17,708 bases of DNA from Verrucomicrobia bacterium UBA2970 (GTDB taxonomy: Bacteria; Verrucomicrobiota; Verrucomicrobiia; Limisphaerales; AAA164-E04): contig DEAY01000441.1 in the NCBI GenBank assembly GCA_002348345.1, positions 1-17,708 on the forward strand, read 5' to 3'. Position numbers and translations under genes: made by a program. Below are positions 6,216 through 13,630 of the stretch, one piece after another. Under the pieces are notes generated by a model. The model saw only the letters and a program-made list of their open reading frames with translations. It was not told the DNA's origin and ran no database searches. Within the stretch, counting starts at the first letter, position 1, and every line of letters begins with the position of its first letter.

Positions 6216-7931
6216 CTAGTCGAGGAGATCGGTGACGGCTCCCAGGTGGGCGGAACTCACCGTCTTGGCGTATTTCGCCAAGGTCCCGCGCCGGTAACTC
6301 GGTTTGGGCTGCTTCCATTTCGCCATCCGGGTCTTGATTTCGGATGCCGGGATATCGAGGGAGACTTCCCGCTTCTTTGCGTCGATGGTGATCGGATCGC
6401 CATTCTTGACGATGGCAATGAGGCCGCCCTCGAACGCTTCGGGGGAGACATGACCGACGACGAAACCGTGGCTTCCTCCGGAAAACCGGCCATCGGTGAT
6501 TAACGCGACATCCTTCCCGAGTCCCTTCCCCATGATGGCTGAGGTCGGGGAAAGCATTTCCCTCATGCCCGGTCCTCCCTTGGGACCCTCGTAGCGGATG
6601 ACGATGACATCCCCTTTCTTCACCTGGCCGGAAAGAATGGCCTTGAGGGCCCGTTCCTCAGAATCGTAGACCCGCGCTTTGCCGGTAAACTTGAGCCCCT
6701 CCTTTCCGCTGATCTTCGCAACCGCACCGGTTTTGGCGAGGTTTCCGTAAAGAACCACCAGATGGCCATCTTTTTTGATCGGATTGTCGAAGTCGCGAAT
6801 GATGTCCTGGCCTTTGGGATACCGGGGTGCCTTGGTCAGATTCTGAGCCAGTGTCTTTCCAGTGACGGTCAGGCAGTCTCCATGGAGAAGCCCTTCCTCG
6901 AGAAGCATTCTCATCAGAGGAAGGGTTCCCCCAATTTTGACGAGTTCGGCCATGACGTAGCGGCCGCTGGGTTTTAAATCTGCGAGAACGGGGACCCGTT
7001 TTCCGATGCGAGTGAAGTCATCAATGCTCAACTTTACATTGGCAGCGTGGGCCATGGCGAGGAGATGGAGAACCGCATTGGTCGATCCACCCAGAGCGGT
7101 CACCACGGTGATGGCGTTCTCAAACGCCTTTTTGGTCATGATGTCACTGGGGCGAATCCCTTCCTTCAAGAGGTTCATCACCGCCTTTCCAGCCCGTTCG
7201 CAATCGTTTCGTTTTTCGTCGGAAACAGCGGCCTGAGCCGAGCTGTTGGGCAGACTCATACCGAGTGCCTCGATGGCAGAAGCCATGGTATTCGCGGTGT
7301 ACATGCCACCGCAGGAACCGGGGCCGGGAATCGCGCAAGCCTCCAGTTCTCCCAACTGGCGGTCGTTGATATTCTGATTGGCATGCTGTCCCACCGCTTC
7401 GAAAACAGAGACAATATCGACATCCTTACCTTGATAGTTGCCGGGAAGAATGGTTCCCCCGTAAACAAAAATGGAGGGTCGGTTCAAGCGCGCCAAACCG
7501 ATCAGGCATCCCGGCATGTTCTTGTCGCACCCCCCGATGGCGACCACCCCGTCGAACCCCTCGCATCCCGCAACGGTTTCGATCGAGTCAGCGATCACCT
7601 CGCGCGACACGAGGGAGTATTTCATGCCCTCCGTGCCCATCGAGATTCCGTCGGAAATGGTAATGGTATTGAAGACCACGCCTTTGCCCCCGTTGGTGTT
7701 GACGCCCTGGTTGACGTGGACGGCAAGCTGATCGATATGCATGTTGCAGGGGGTGACCATCCCCCATGTGGAGGCGATTCCCACTTGGGACTTCTTGAAA
7801 TCCGGCTTCTTGAAGCCAACGGCATAGAGCATCGCCCGGCTGGCCGCCCGTTCAGGCCCGTCGACCATGACCGAGGAGTAGGCCCGCTTTGCGGATCGCT
7901 TGGACTTCTTTGAAGAATTCTTTTTAGCCAT
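6216..7931 (-). CDS. ilvD: Dihydroxy-acid dehydratase
   Basis: The enzyme dehydrates 2,3-dihydroxy-isovalerate and -methylvalerate to the 2-oxo acids in valine and isoleucine synthesis, and also feeds leucine and pantothenate (cytoplasm). At 571 residues it is the expected length for the [2Fe-2S] type. Cluster cysteines are Cys62 (TPCNMH), Cys135 (GGCDKNMPG) and Cys207 ([14 protein letters not shown]). Mg-binding acid Asp94 is in [12 protein letters not shown], the carboxylated lysine is Lys137, and the probable catalytic serine Ser484 is in [10 protein letters not shown]. Residues 1-17 form a Lys/Arg/Ser-rich extension not needed for the fold. It is the last of three same-strand genes after the peroxidase and Dabb genes, 85 nt behind the latter. 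No leader-peptide attenuator or clear ribosome-binding site is seen upstream. Identification is secure. Confidence 0.97.
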   Translation of the reverse strand: MAKKNSSKKSKRSAKRAYSSVMVDGPERAASRAMLYAVGFKKPDFKKSQVGIASTWGMVTPCNMHIDQLAVHVNQGVNTNGGKGVVFNTITISDGISMGTEGMKYSLVSREVIADSIETVAGCEGFDGVVAIGGCDKNMPGCLIGLARLNRPSIFVYGGTILPGNYQGKDVDIVSVFEAVGQHANQNINDRQLGELEACAIPGPGSCGGMYTANTMASAIEALGMSLPNSSAQAAVSDEKRNDCERAGKAVMNLLKEGIRPSDIMTKKAFENAITVVTALGGSTNAVLHLLAMAHAANVKLSIDDFTRIGKRVPVLADLKPSGRYVMAELVKIGGTLPLMRMLLEEGLLHGDCLTVTGKTLAQNLTKAPRYPKGQDIIRDFDNPIKKDGHLVVLYGNLAKTGAVAKISGKEGLKFTGKARVYDSEERALKAILSGQVKKGDVIVIRYEGPKGGPGMREMLSPTSAIMGKGLGKDVALITDGRFSGGSHGFVVGHVSPEAFEGGLIAIVKNGDPITIDAKKREVSLDIPASEIKTRMAKWKQPKPSYRRGTLAKYAKTVSSAHLGAVTDLLD

Positions 7932-8016
7932 AAATCAAATCGACCCGAGGATCGGAAAAGGGGGTTGAGGAGGTTGGTGAAGGAGTCGGACTCGGAGATG
8001 GTTCCCTTAGGGCAAA

Positions 8017-8319
8017 CTAGAGTTCGAAGTCCAATACGAGAACCCCGTCGAGGAGTTCCATCGCCTTTTGTTTGACCCGTTCGTGTTCCGGATGGTGGAG
8101 ATATGAGTCCCTCGCAAGCGAGTCGGTAAAGGTCATCACAAAGGCATGCGTGTAGCCCTGGTTGAGTCCTTCAGGACTTGTATTGGGGCCTGAAACGAAG
8201 TTTTCAATTCCAGGAATCGTTTCGCTGATATCGAGGAACTCCGTGAAGATTCCGTCGATCTGAACTGGCGTGGTCCCCTCTTTGAATTTGACGAGGACGA
8301 TATGATCCACTTTTGGCAT
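8017..8319 (-). CDS. Dabb (stress-responsive A/B barrel) domain protein
   Basis: A 100-residue cytoplasmic protein made of one ferredoxin-like alpha/beta barrel domain. Typical features are the opening beta strand HIVLVKFK (6-13), PGIENFVSGPNTSPEGLNQG (36-55), the strand THAFVMTF (57-64) and YLHHPEH (73-79). Dabb proteins are usually dimers, and some bind or cyclise small hydrophobic compounds, but most bacterial ones have no assigned role. It lies 60 nt after the peroxidase-like gene on the same strand, so the two may be co-transcribed, which would fit a stress role. The sequence just before its ATG reads ATCACCTCCT on the coding strand, the opposite of a ribosome-binding site. Family secure, function unknown. 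Confidence 0.9.
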   Translation of the reverse strand: MPKVDHIVLVKFKEGTTPVQIDGIFTEFLDISETIPGIENFVSGPNTSPEGLNQGYTHAFVMTFTDSLARDSYLHHPEHERVKQKAMELLDGVLVLDFEL

Positions 8320-8379
8320 AGGAGGTGATGCAGTGAGGCTAAGGTTGCGTTGGTCTGGGGCTGCGGAGGACGACTCTGA

Positions 8380-8925
8380 TTACTTCTGAAGGGCGGCTTC
8401 AATTGCGTCCGTCACCTCTTTGGATTGCGGCGTGACCCGGGGATGAAAGCGTTTGACGATGCGGCCCTCTCGGTCGATCAGGAATTTGCCGAAATTCCAT
8501 TCAACCTCCCCGGGAAACGGGGACTCGGTTCCCGTCAGTGCCGCATAGAGGGGATGCTGGTCCTTGCCCTTGACGTGCAGCTTGTCAAACATGGGAAACG
8601 ATACGTCGTATCGAGTGGTGCAAAAGACTTTGATCTCACCGTTCGTTCCGGGTTCCTGCGCCCCGAAGTCATTACAAGGAAACCCAAGAACGTTCAGCCC
8701 CCGGTCCTTGTAGTCGGTGAATACCTTTTGGAGTCCCTTATACTGAGGTGTCAGACCGCACTGGGATGCCACGTTGACCACCAACAACACGTCTCCCTTG
8801 TAGTCCTTTAACGACGTGGCGTCTCCGTCAATGGTCTTGAGTGGGATCTGGTACAAAGGCGAGCTGTCTTCGGCGTTCAAGGTCATCACGAGCAGGCTGA
8901 ACAAAGCAGCGGTCAATAGCTTCAT
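8380..8925 (-). CDS. Secreted glutathione-peroxidase-family thiol peroxidase
   Basis: A 181-residue peroxidase that reduces hydroperoxides using a thiol donor. Residues 1-18 are a signal peptide (MKLL, a hydrophobic core, then LNA-ED), so it acts outside the cytoplasm. Peroxidatic Cys56 is in NVASQCGLTPQY; the other active-site residues are in GFPCNDFGAQEPG (Gln90) and WNFGKFLI (Trp143, Asn144). Cys102 in FCTTRYDVSFP sits where thioredoxin-dependent members have the resolving cysteine, so thioredoxin-like proteins rather than glutathione are the probable reductant. A strong predicted promoter lies just upstream, separating it from the nuo operon 145 nt away. The Dabb gene follows. Similar to BtuE/Gpx; family secure, reductant inferred. 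Confidence 0.94.
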   Translation of the reverse strand: MKLLTAALFSLLVMTLNAEDSSPLYQIPLKTIDGDATSLKDYKGDVLLVVNVASQCGLTPQYKGLQKVFTDYKDRGLNVLGFPCNDFGAQEPGTNGEIKVFCTTRYDVSFPMFDKLHVKGKDQHPLYAALTGTESPFPGEVEWNFGKFLIDREGRIVKRFHPRVTPQSKEVTDAIEAALQK

Positions 8926-8933
8926 ATCCCTCG

Positions 8934-8961
8934 ATTATTGCCGTCCTGCGTCGATTGTCAA
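8934..8961 (-). promoter_or_regulatory. Predicted sigma70-type promoter of the peroxidase gene
   Basis: On the minus strand a perfect TTGACA (8961-8956), a 16-nt spacer and AATAAT (8939-8934, five of six matches to TATAAT) stand directly before the peroxidase gene. Only 8 nt separate the -10 box from the ATG at 8925, so the transcript would have a leader of about 0-3 nt. This is the clearest promoter in the window. Confidence 0.6.
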
Positions 8962-8987
8962 ATGCCGAACCGTGAGGCCATTGTCTG

Positions 8988-9005
8988 GGCGAGAGGGACC
9001 TCGCC
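8988..9005. repeat. 6-bp inverted repeat in the nuoN-peroxidase gap
   Basis: GGCGAG and CTCGCC flank a 6-nt loop in the 145-nt gap between nuoN and the peroxidase gene. No T-run follows in the minus-strand direction, so it is a poor fit to an intrinsic terminator. The A-run complementary to 9029-9034 lies upstream of it on the minus strand. No other structure is evident in this gap apart from the promoter. Confidence 0.35.
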
Positions 9006-9070
9006 GGGGCTGGGGCGAAGGGGCAGGCTTTTTTCGTTGTGACGGGAACGAATGAACCCTCGGGAGCCGC

Positions 9071-10552
9071 TTACTTGAGGTCGGCAACGAGGTCACCGAC
9101 CAGGATGTCGGGAAAGCAGCCCAGTGCAACAACGCCGATCGCCATGAGGATGACGACGACCCGAAGCACGGGATCGGAGCGCCTGCGAGCGGTGTTGGGC
9201 GACGGGACGACGTAGGCTTGTTTGAGTACTTTGAGATAGTAATAAAGGGAGACCGCACTCATCGCGACGGCGAGGACGACCAGGGCAAACAGGAGGTTTG
9301 ATGCGAGGCCCGACTTCAGGGCGGCGGCAAACAAATAGAATTTTCCAAAGAAACCTGCCAGAGGCGGAATCCCCGCGAGTGAAAGAATGAAAATCAGCAG
9401 GCAGAATGACTCCAGCGGATAGCGGCGATGGAACCCCGCAAACGCGGTGATCTGGTCGCTTCCGTCGCTCCCTTCGACGAGCAGGACCAGGGCAAAGGCT
9501 CCGACAATCGCGAGGCCGTAGGTGACCAGGTAGTAAATGACAGCGGCTATTCCATCAGCCTGTTCCCCCATGAGTCCGATGAGAATATAGCCGGCGTGAG
9601 CAATCGCAGAGTAGGCCAGAAGACGCTTGAGACTGGTTTGGGCAATGGCGGCGACATTACCGAGAATGAGCGATGCCGCCGCAAGAATGGCCAACAGAAT
9701 CAGCCAACCGGCAGACAGACTGGAGTCGGCGCCTCGACCGGCAACATCGGCGAGAACCACGGTCCAAATCCGGGCGAACAGGTAGAAACTCGCGAGTTTT
9801 GATGCGGAAGCGATCAGCGCGCCGACGGGAGGAGCGGCCGCCTGATAGGCGTCCGGTGCCCAGAGATGCATCGGAACGGCCGCGATCTTGAAGCCGAAGC
9901 CGATGACCAGGGCGACCATCCCGACGATCAGCAGCGGGCTGGGCGGCGAGCCGTCAAGTTGCTGGCTGATTTGATCGAACGCCATGCTCCCCGTTGCCCC
10001 GTAAATGAAGCTCAAGCCGAAAAGGGTGAAGCCGGCCGAGACACCGCCTAGCAGAAAGTAACGGAGCGCGCCTTCAGCGGCAGGTTTATGATGACGGTAG
10101 AGGGCAACGAGGATGTAGAACGAGAGACTGACCAGCTCCAGTGCGATGAAGGCAAGAAGAAGGTGGTTGGCACTGGCCATGAAGAGCATGCCCACCGTGG
10201 CCAATAGGGTCAGCAGATACAGTTCGCCGATATGGGAGGTCAACGGGCTCCGCGTCGAAATCGCCAGTGCCGACAGGGTCAAGGCAATCAGGCCGATTTT
10301 CACCGTCGTCGTGGCTCCTCCCAACGTTAACCACTGGGTCGCGCCGGCTGGATCCGGCGTCCCCATCATGAGGGAGGCGACCGCGGCGAGGCTGCCGAAC
10401 AAGGTGATTGAGAAGGCGATGGTGTGCCGGTTGCGGTCCTTCAGATCCCGTGCCCAGATAAGATCAGCCGCGAGAACAGCCAGGGCGGTGATGACCAGGA
10501 TCATCTCCGGAGCCAACAAAAGCAGCAAGCGACTGTAATCAACTGGGGTCAT
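9071..10552 (-). CDS. nuoN: NADH-quinone oxidoreductase subunit N
   Basis: Antiporter-like proton-channel subunit of the complex I membrane arm, in the position next to NuoK/J. The 493-residue protein has about 14 membrane spans. Key charged residues are present: Glu139 in FIALELVSLSFY (TM5), Lys222 in GFGFKIAAVPMH (TM7), Lys252 in SASKLASF (TM8) and Lys404 in LAGFFGKFYLF (TM12), the lysine typical of NuoN where NuoM has Glu. The ATG overlaps the stop of the second nuoM by 4 nt (ATGA, 10549-10552), which implies translational coupling. It is the last gene of the nuo operon in this window; no clear terminator follows. The channel appears intact. Identification is secure. Confidence 0.97.
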   Translation of the reverse strand: MTPVDYSRLLLLLAPEMILVITALAVLAADLIWARDLKDRNRHTIAFSITLFGSLAAVASLMMGTPDPAGATQWLTLGGATTTVKIGLIALTLSALAISTRSPLTSHIGELYLLTLLATVGMLFMASANHLLLAFIALELVSLSFYILVALYRHHKPAAEGALRYFLLGGVSAGFTLFGLSFIYGATGSMAFDQISQQLDGSPPSPLLIVGMVALVIGFGFKIAAVPMHLWAPDAYQAAAPPVGALIASASKLASFYLFARIWTVVLADVAGRGADSSLSAGWLILLAILAAASLILGNVAAIAQTSLKRLLAYSAIAHAGYILIGLMGEQADGIAAVIYYLVTYGLAIVGAFALVLLVEGSDGSDQITAFAGFHRRYPLESFCLLIFILSLAGIPPLAGFFGKFYLFAAALKSGLASNLLFALVVLAVAMSAVSLYYYLKVLKQAYVVPSPNTARRRSDPVLRVVVILMAIGVVALGCFPDILVGDLVADLK

Positions 10553-12030
10553 GGCTCGAGCAGAGGCTTAAACATGGGTGAATTCAAACTGGGGACGATC
10601 AGATCAAGCAGGATTCGAGGATACAGCCCCACCAAGGTCGTCGCGGTGATGAGCAGAACGGCCCCAATCTTTTCCGGTCCCGTGATGCTAGTCAGTGGCG
10701 GCGCCGGATCATCCGCGAACTCGGAGGCTTCGCCAAAAAAGGCCTTTGTCATCGCCCTCAGGGTGTAGGTGACTCCGATGATGATCCCGATACCGGCGAC
10801 CACGGCAAAGGAAGGGAAGGTGTTCCATGCGCCGATGAGAACCTGCAGTTCGGCGATGAATCCGCTGAAACCGGGCATTCCCATCCCGGCGAAGCCCGCA
10901 ACGACAAAGGTCCCCGCCGCGAATGGCAATCGCCTGGCCAGTTGCATGGCTTCCAGTTCCGTCAAATCCTTGGTGTGAGTTCGGGCGTAAACCATTCGTC
11001 CAACCACCGCGAAGAGCAGACTCGCCAAGACCCCGTGGGAGAACATTTGAAGGACGGCCCCCGAGAGTCCGACCTCCGACGTCGCCATCAAGCCCAGTAG
11101 CACAAAGCCCATGTGACTGACGCTGGAATAGCCGATCACAAACTTGAAATCCCGTTGAACCAGAGCGACGGTGGCGCCGTAAACGATTCCGATCACCGCC
11201 AGAAGAGCGATCTCATCCCGCCATGCGGCAAGTCCCATCGGGAAAAGGGTCATGGGAAAGCGCAAGGCGCCGTAGGCCCCTAGCTTCATGACGACGCCGG
11301 CAAGCAGCATGGAGGCGCCGGTGGGGGCCGCGACGTGACCGGTCGGTGCCCAGGTATGAAAGGGCCAAAGCCCCGCGAGGATGGCGAACCCGATGAAGGT
11401 CACCGGGAAGGCCCAGAGCTGGAAGTCACGAGGGAAGGGATGCTTGATCAATTCCAAGACACTGAATGAGGTGGCCCCGGCCTCCACAAACGTCGCCAGC
11501 AGTCCGATCAGCACCAAGGCACTGCCTGCGAAGGAATAGAGGACCAGTTTCATCGCGCCGTACTCCCGGCGAGTGGAGCCCCAGATCGCGATCAAAAAGT
11601 ATTTTGGGATGATCGCGATTTCGTAGAAAACGAAGAGGAGAAAGAGATCAAAGGAAATGAAGACACCATAGACCCCACCGATAAGAGTGAGGAAAAAGGC
11701 AAAAAACTCGCGGGTTCGGGTTTCGATATTCCAGGAAAACAAGGTGCCGGTGATCGCCGCCAGCCCGGTCAAGAGGACTAACGTGAGGCTGATGCCGTCG
11801 GCCCCTAGAAGGTAGCCGATTCCCAGGGAGGGAACCCATGCCTTCTCCGTGATGAATTGAACCGTCTGCTCCGAGTCGACGTCATACTGGAAACAGCAGA
11901 CGAGGGCCGCCAGAAAGCCAATGAGGGCCGTCGTCAAGGCAACCCGACGGGTGCCGGTTGGCGAGAGGTTGGGCCAGAGCGCACAAACCGCTGCCCCAAT
12001 AAAACTGGAATAGACGGTCCAGCTAAGCAT
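10549..12030 (-). CDS. nuoM: NADH-quinone oxidoreductase subunit M, second (divergent) copy
   Basis: A second NuoM-type antiporter-like subunit (493 aa, about 14 spans) placed between the first nuoM and nuoN. It keeps Glu137 in FYEIAIIPKYF (TM5), Lys249 in AGVVMKLGAYG (TM8) and Glu394 in GFIAELQVL (TM12). The TM7 lysine, found seven residues before the histidine of PFHTW in other NuoM proteins, is Leu218 here (AILAGLWPFHTW). A lysine (Lys143) sits six residues after the TM5 glutamate, where the first copy has Ala. It is clearly related to, but well diverged from, the copy encoded 34 nt upstream, so it is not a recent duplication. The 4-nt overlap with nuoN links it to the operon. It probably forms a fourth pumping module, or a conducting or structural one if the TM7 change is disabling. 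Confidence 0.95.
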   Translation of the reverse strand: MLSWTVYSSFIGAAVCALWPNLSPTGTRRVALTTALIGFLAALVCCFQYDVDSEQTVQFITEKAWVPSLGIGYLLGADGISLTLVLLTGLAAITGTLFSWNIETRTREFFAFFLTLIGGVYGVFISFDLFLLFVFYEIAIIPKYFLIAIWGSTRREYGAMKLVLYSFAGSALVLIGLLATFVEAGATSFSVLELIKHPFPRDFQLWAFPVTFIGFAILAGLWPFHTWAPTGHVAAPTGASMLLAGVVMKLGAYGALRFPMTLFPMGLAAWRDEIALLAVIGIVYGATVALVQRDFKFVIGYSSVSHMGFVLLGLMATSEVGLSGAVLQMFSHGVLASLLFAVVGRMVYARTHTKDLTELEAMQLARRLPFAAGTFVVAGFAGMGMPGFSGFIAELQVLIGAWNTFPSFAVVAGIGIIIGVTYTLRAMTKAFFGEASEFADDPAPPLTSITGPEKIGAVLLITATTLVGLYPRILLDLIVPSLNSPMFKPLLEP

Positions 12031-12064
12031 AGTGAGTGGGTTCCGGGGCGTTCATGGTGTTGGC

Positions 12065-13630
12065 TTACTCCAGCCCTCCGAGTTGGGCGAGATAGCGGAG
12101 GGTGCTTGCGTTGAAGAATCGAATGAGCAGTTGGGGGAAGAGTCCCACCAACAGCATGATGACCAGACAGGGGGCGACGATCGACCGCTCACCGGAATTG
12201 AGGTCTGGAAAATCTTGCCACTTCGGGTTGAGGGGGCCGGTCAGCACCTTCTGAATCACCCCGAGAAGAAAGACCGCCGTGATCAACAAGCCCAGTGTGG
12301 CGATGGCCGGCGCCCACTTGACGAGCGCGAAGGCTCCCTTGAAGATCAGAAACTCACCGATGAAGGCGTTCAAGCCTGGGAGCCCCAGCGAGGCAAAGAG
12401 AGCCACGCCCAATGCCGTGGCGAACTGGGGCGCTCGTTCCCTGAGCCCTCCAAAGTCATTGATTCCGCGGACGCCCTGGCTTCGTTGTTCCAGTCTTCCG
12501 ACCAGGTAGAAAATGAACCCGGCGACAATCCCATGATTGAACATTTGCAGGACCACCCCGTTGACGGCCGCGGCTGCCTCGGCATTCCAACTGGAGTCAA
12601 AGGCGGACCCGCTCACCAGGGCGAAGACGCCCAGGAAGCAATAGCCGAGATGATTGATCGACGAGTAGGCAAAGACCCGTTTCAAATCCTCCTGGCGGTA
12701 GGCGGCGAAGGCGGAGAGAACGATGGTGAGGACGGCTAGGAAAAGAAGGGGAGTGGCGACCAAAAGCATTTGATCGCGGAAGATCGGGACGATGAGTCGA
12801 AGCAGCGCGTAGACTCCCATTTTTGACATCAATCCGGTCAGAAGAATGGTCACTGCGGTAGGCGCTTCGGAGTAGGTCGTCGGAAGCCAGGTATGGAACG
12901 GATAGAGCGGTACCTTGACGGCAACTCCCAGGAACGCCAGAGCAAAGAGGATCAGTCCAATCCAACGAATGGGGATGTCCGCCCAAGCCAGATTGGACGC
13001 GAGGCTGCTCATCAGCGACCCGTCTCGCGCCTGTTCTGCGAGGGTGGCGAAATCAAATGTGCCGGTCGCCGCGAACAGACCAAGGAATGCCAGAAGCAGC
13101 CCGATGCTCCCGACGAAGGTGTAGACAAAGAATTGCAAGGCGGCCGAACGGCGGTTCGGGCCACCCCAGGTCCAAATCAGGAAAAAAGCGGGAATGAGAC
13201 TGATCTCCCAGAAGAGAAACCAATGGAAAAAGTTCAGGGTGGTGAAGGTGCCGATGAGTCCGGTCTGGAGCAGCAAAACCAGCGCGACAAAGTGATGCGG
13301 GCGGGCGCAGGTGGGATCGGCGGCCCGTAAGCTCATTGGAACGAGAAGGGCGGTCAGCCCGATCATGAGAAGACTGAGCCCATCGATTCCGACGGCGTAT
13401 TCAACTCCCAGGGTGGGGATCCAGTCATAGCGTTCAACTGCCTGAAGTTCGCCGGAGGAGGTGTCGAACTGAAGACCCAATATGGCGACGACCAAAAAGG
13501 AGAGCCCGGAAAAGAGGTAGCCCGTTCGCTGGACGCCATGCGCCGACATGTGTCGTCCCCGACTCCACAAGAACACGGTGCCCAAAGCGGGCAGGATCGT
13601 GAGAAAGGAGATGAGAGGGAAGCTGTTCAT
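12065..13630 (-). CDS. nuoM: NADH-quinone oxidoreductase subunit M, first copy
   Basis: Antiporter-like proton-pumping subunit of complex I, 521 residues with about 14 spans. It has the full set of channel residues: Glu142 in FWEISLIPAFF (TM5), Lys239 in GVAVKVPLYPFHTW (TM7), Lys270 in GLMSKMGVYA (TM8) and Glu426 in NAFIGEFLIF (TM12). The true start is the ATG at 13628-13630, giving MNSFPLISFLTILPALG. The open frame runs 105 codons further upstream into nuoL, but that part is an arginine-rich, non-membrane shadow of nuoL. The ATG overlaps the nuoL stop by 4 nt (ATGA, 13627-13630). It is a canonical NuoM, closer to the usual family than the copy that follows it. Secure. Confidence 0.97.
   Translation of the reverse strand: MNSFPLISFLTILPALGTVFLWSRGRHMSAHGVQRTGYLFSGLSFLVVAILGLQFDTSSGELQAVERYDWIPTLGVEYAVGIDGLSLLMIGLTALLVPMSLRAADPTCARPHHFVALVLLLQTGLIGTFTTLNFFHWFLFWEISLIPAFFLIWTWGGPNRRSAALQFFVYTFVGSIGLLLAFLGLFAATGTFDFATLAEQARDGSLMSSLASNLAWADIPIRWIGLILFALAFLGVAVKVPLYPFHTWLPTTYSEAPTAVTILLTGLMSKMGVYALLRLIVPIFRDQMLLVATPLLFLAVLTIVLSAFAAYRQEDLKRVFAYSSINHLGYCFLGVFALVSGSAFDSSWNAEAAAAVNGVVLQMFNHGIVAGFIFYLVGRLEQRSQGVRGINDFGGLRERAPQFATALGVALFASLGLPGLNAFIGEFLIFKGAFALVKWAPAIATLGLLITAVFLLGVIQKVLTGPLNPKWQDFPDLNSGERSIVAPCLVIMLLVGLFPQLLIRFFNASTLRYLAQLGGLE

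Noticed and set aside
5868..6503. Plus-strand open frame bridging the phoR end, the repeat gap and ilvD
   Set aside because: It overlaps two secure genes and has an Arg/Ser/Gly-rich product without motifs.
7047..7913. 288-codon plus-strand open frame opposite ilvD
   Set aside because: It is an antisense shadow of a secure enzyme gene, with no recognisable domain or ribosome-binding site.
12023..12055. Ten-codon minus-strand open frame overlapping the start of the second nuoM
   Set aside because: It has no ribosome-binding site and its length is expected by chance; coupling is possible but unsupported.
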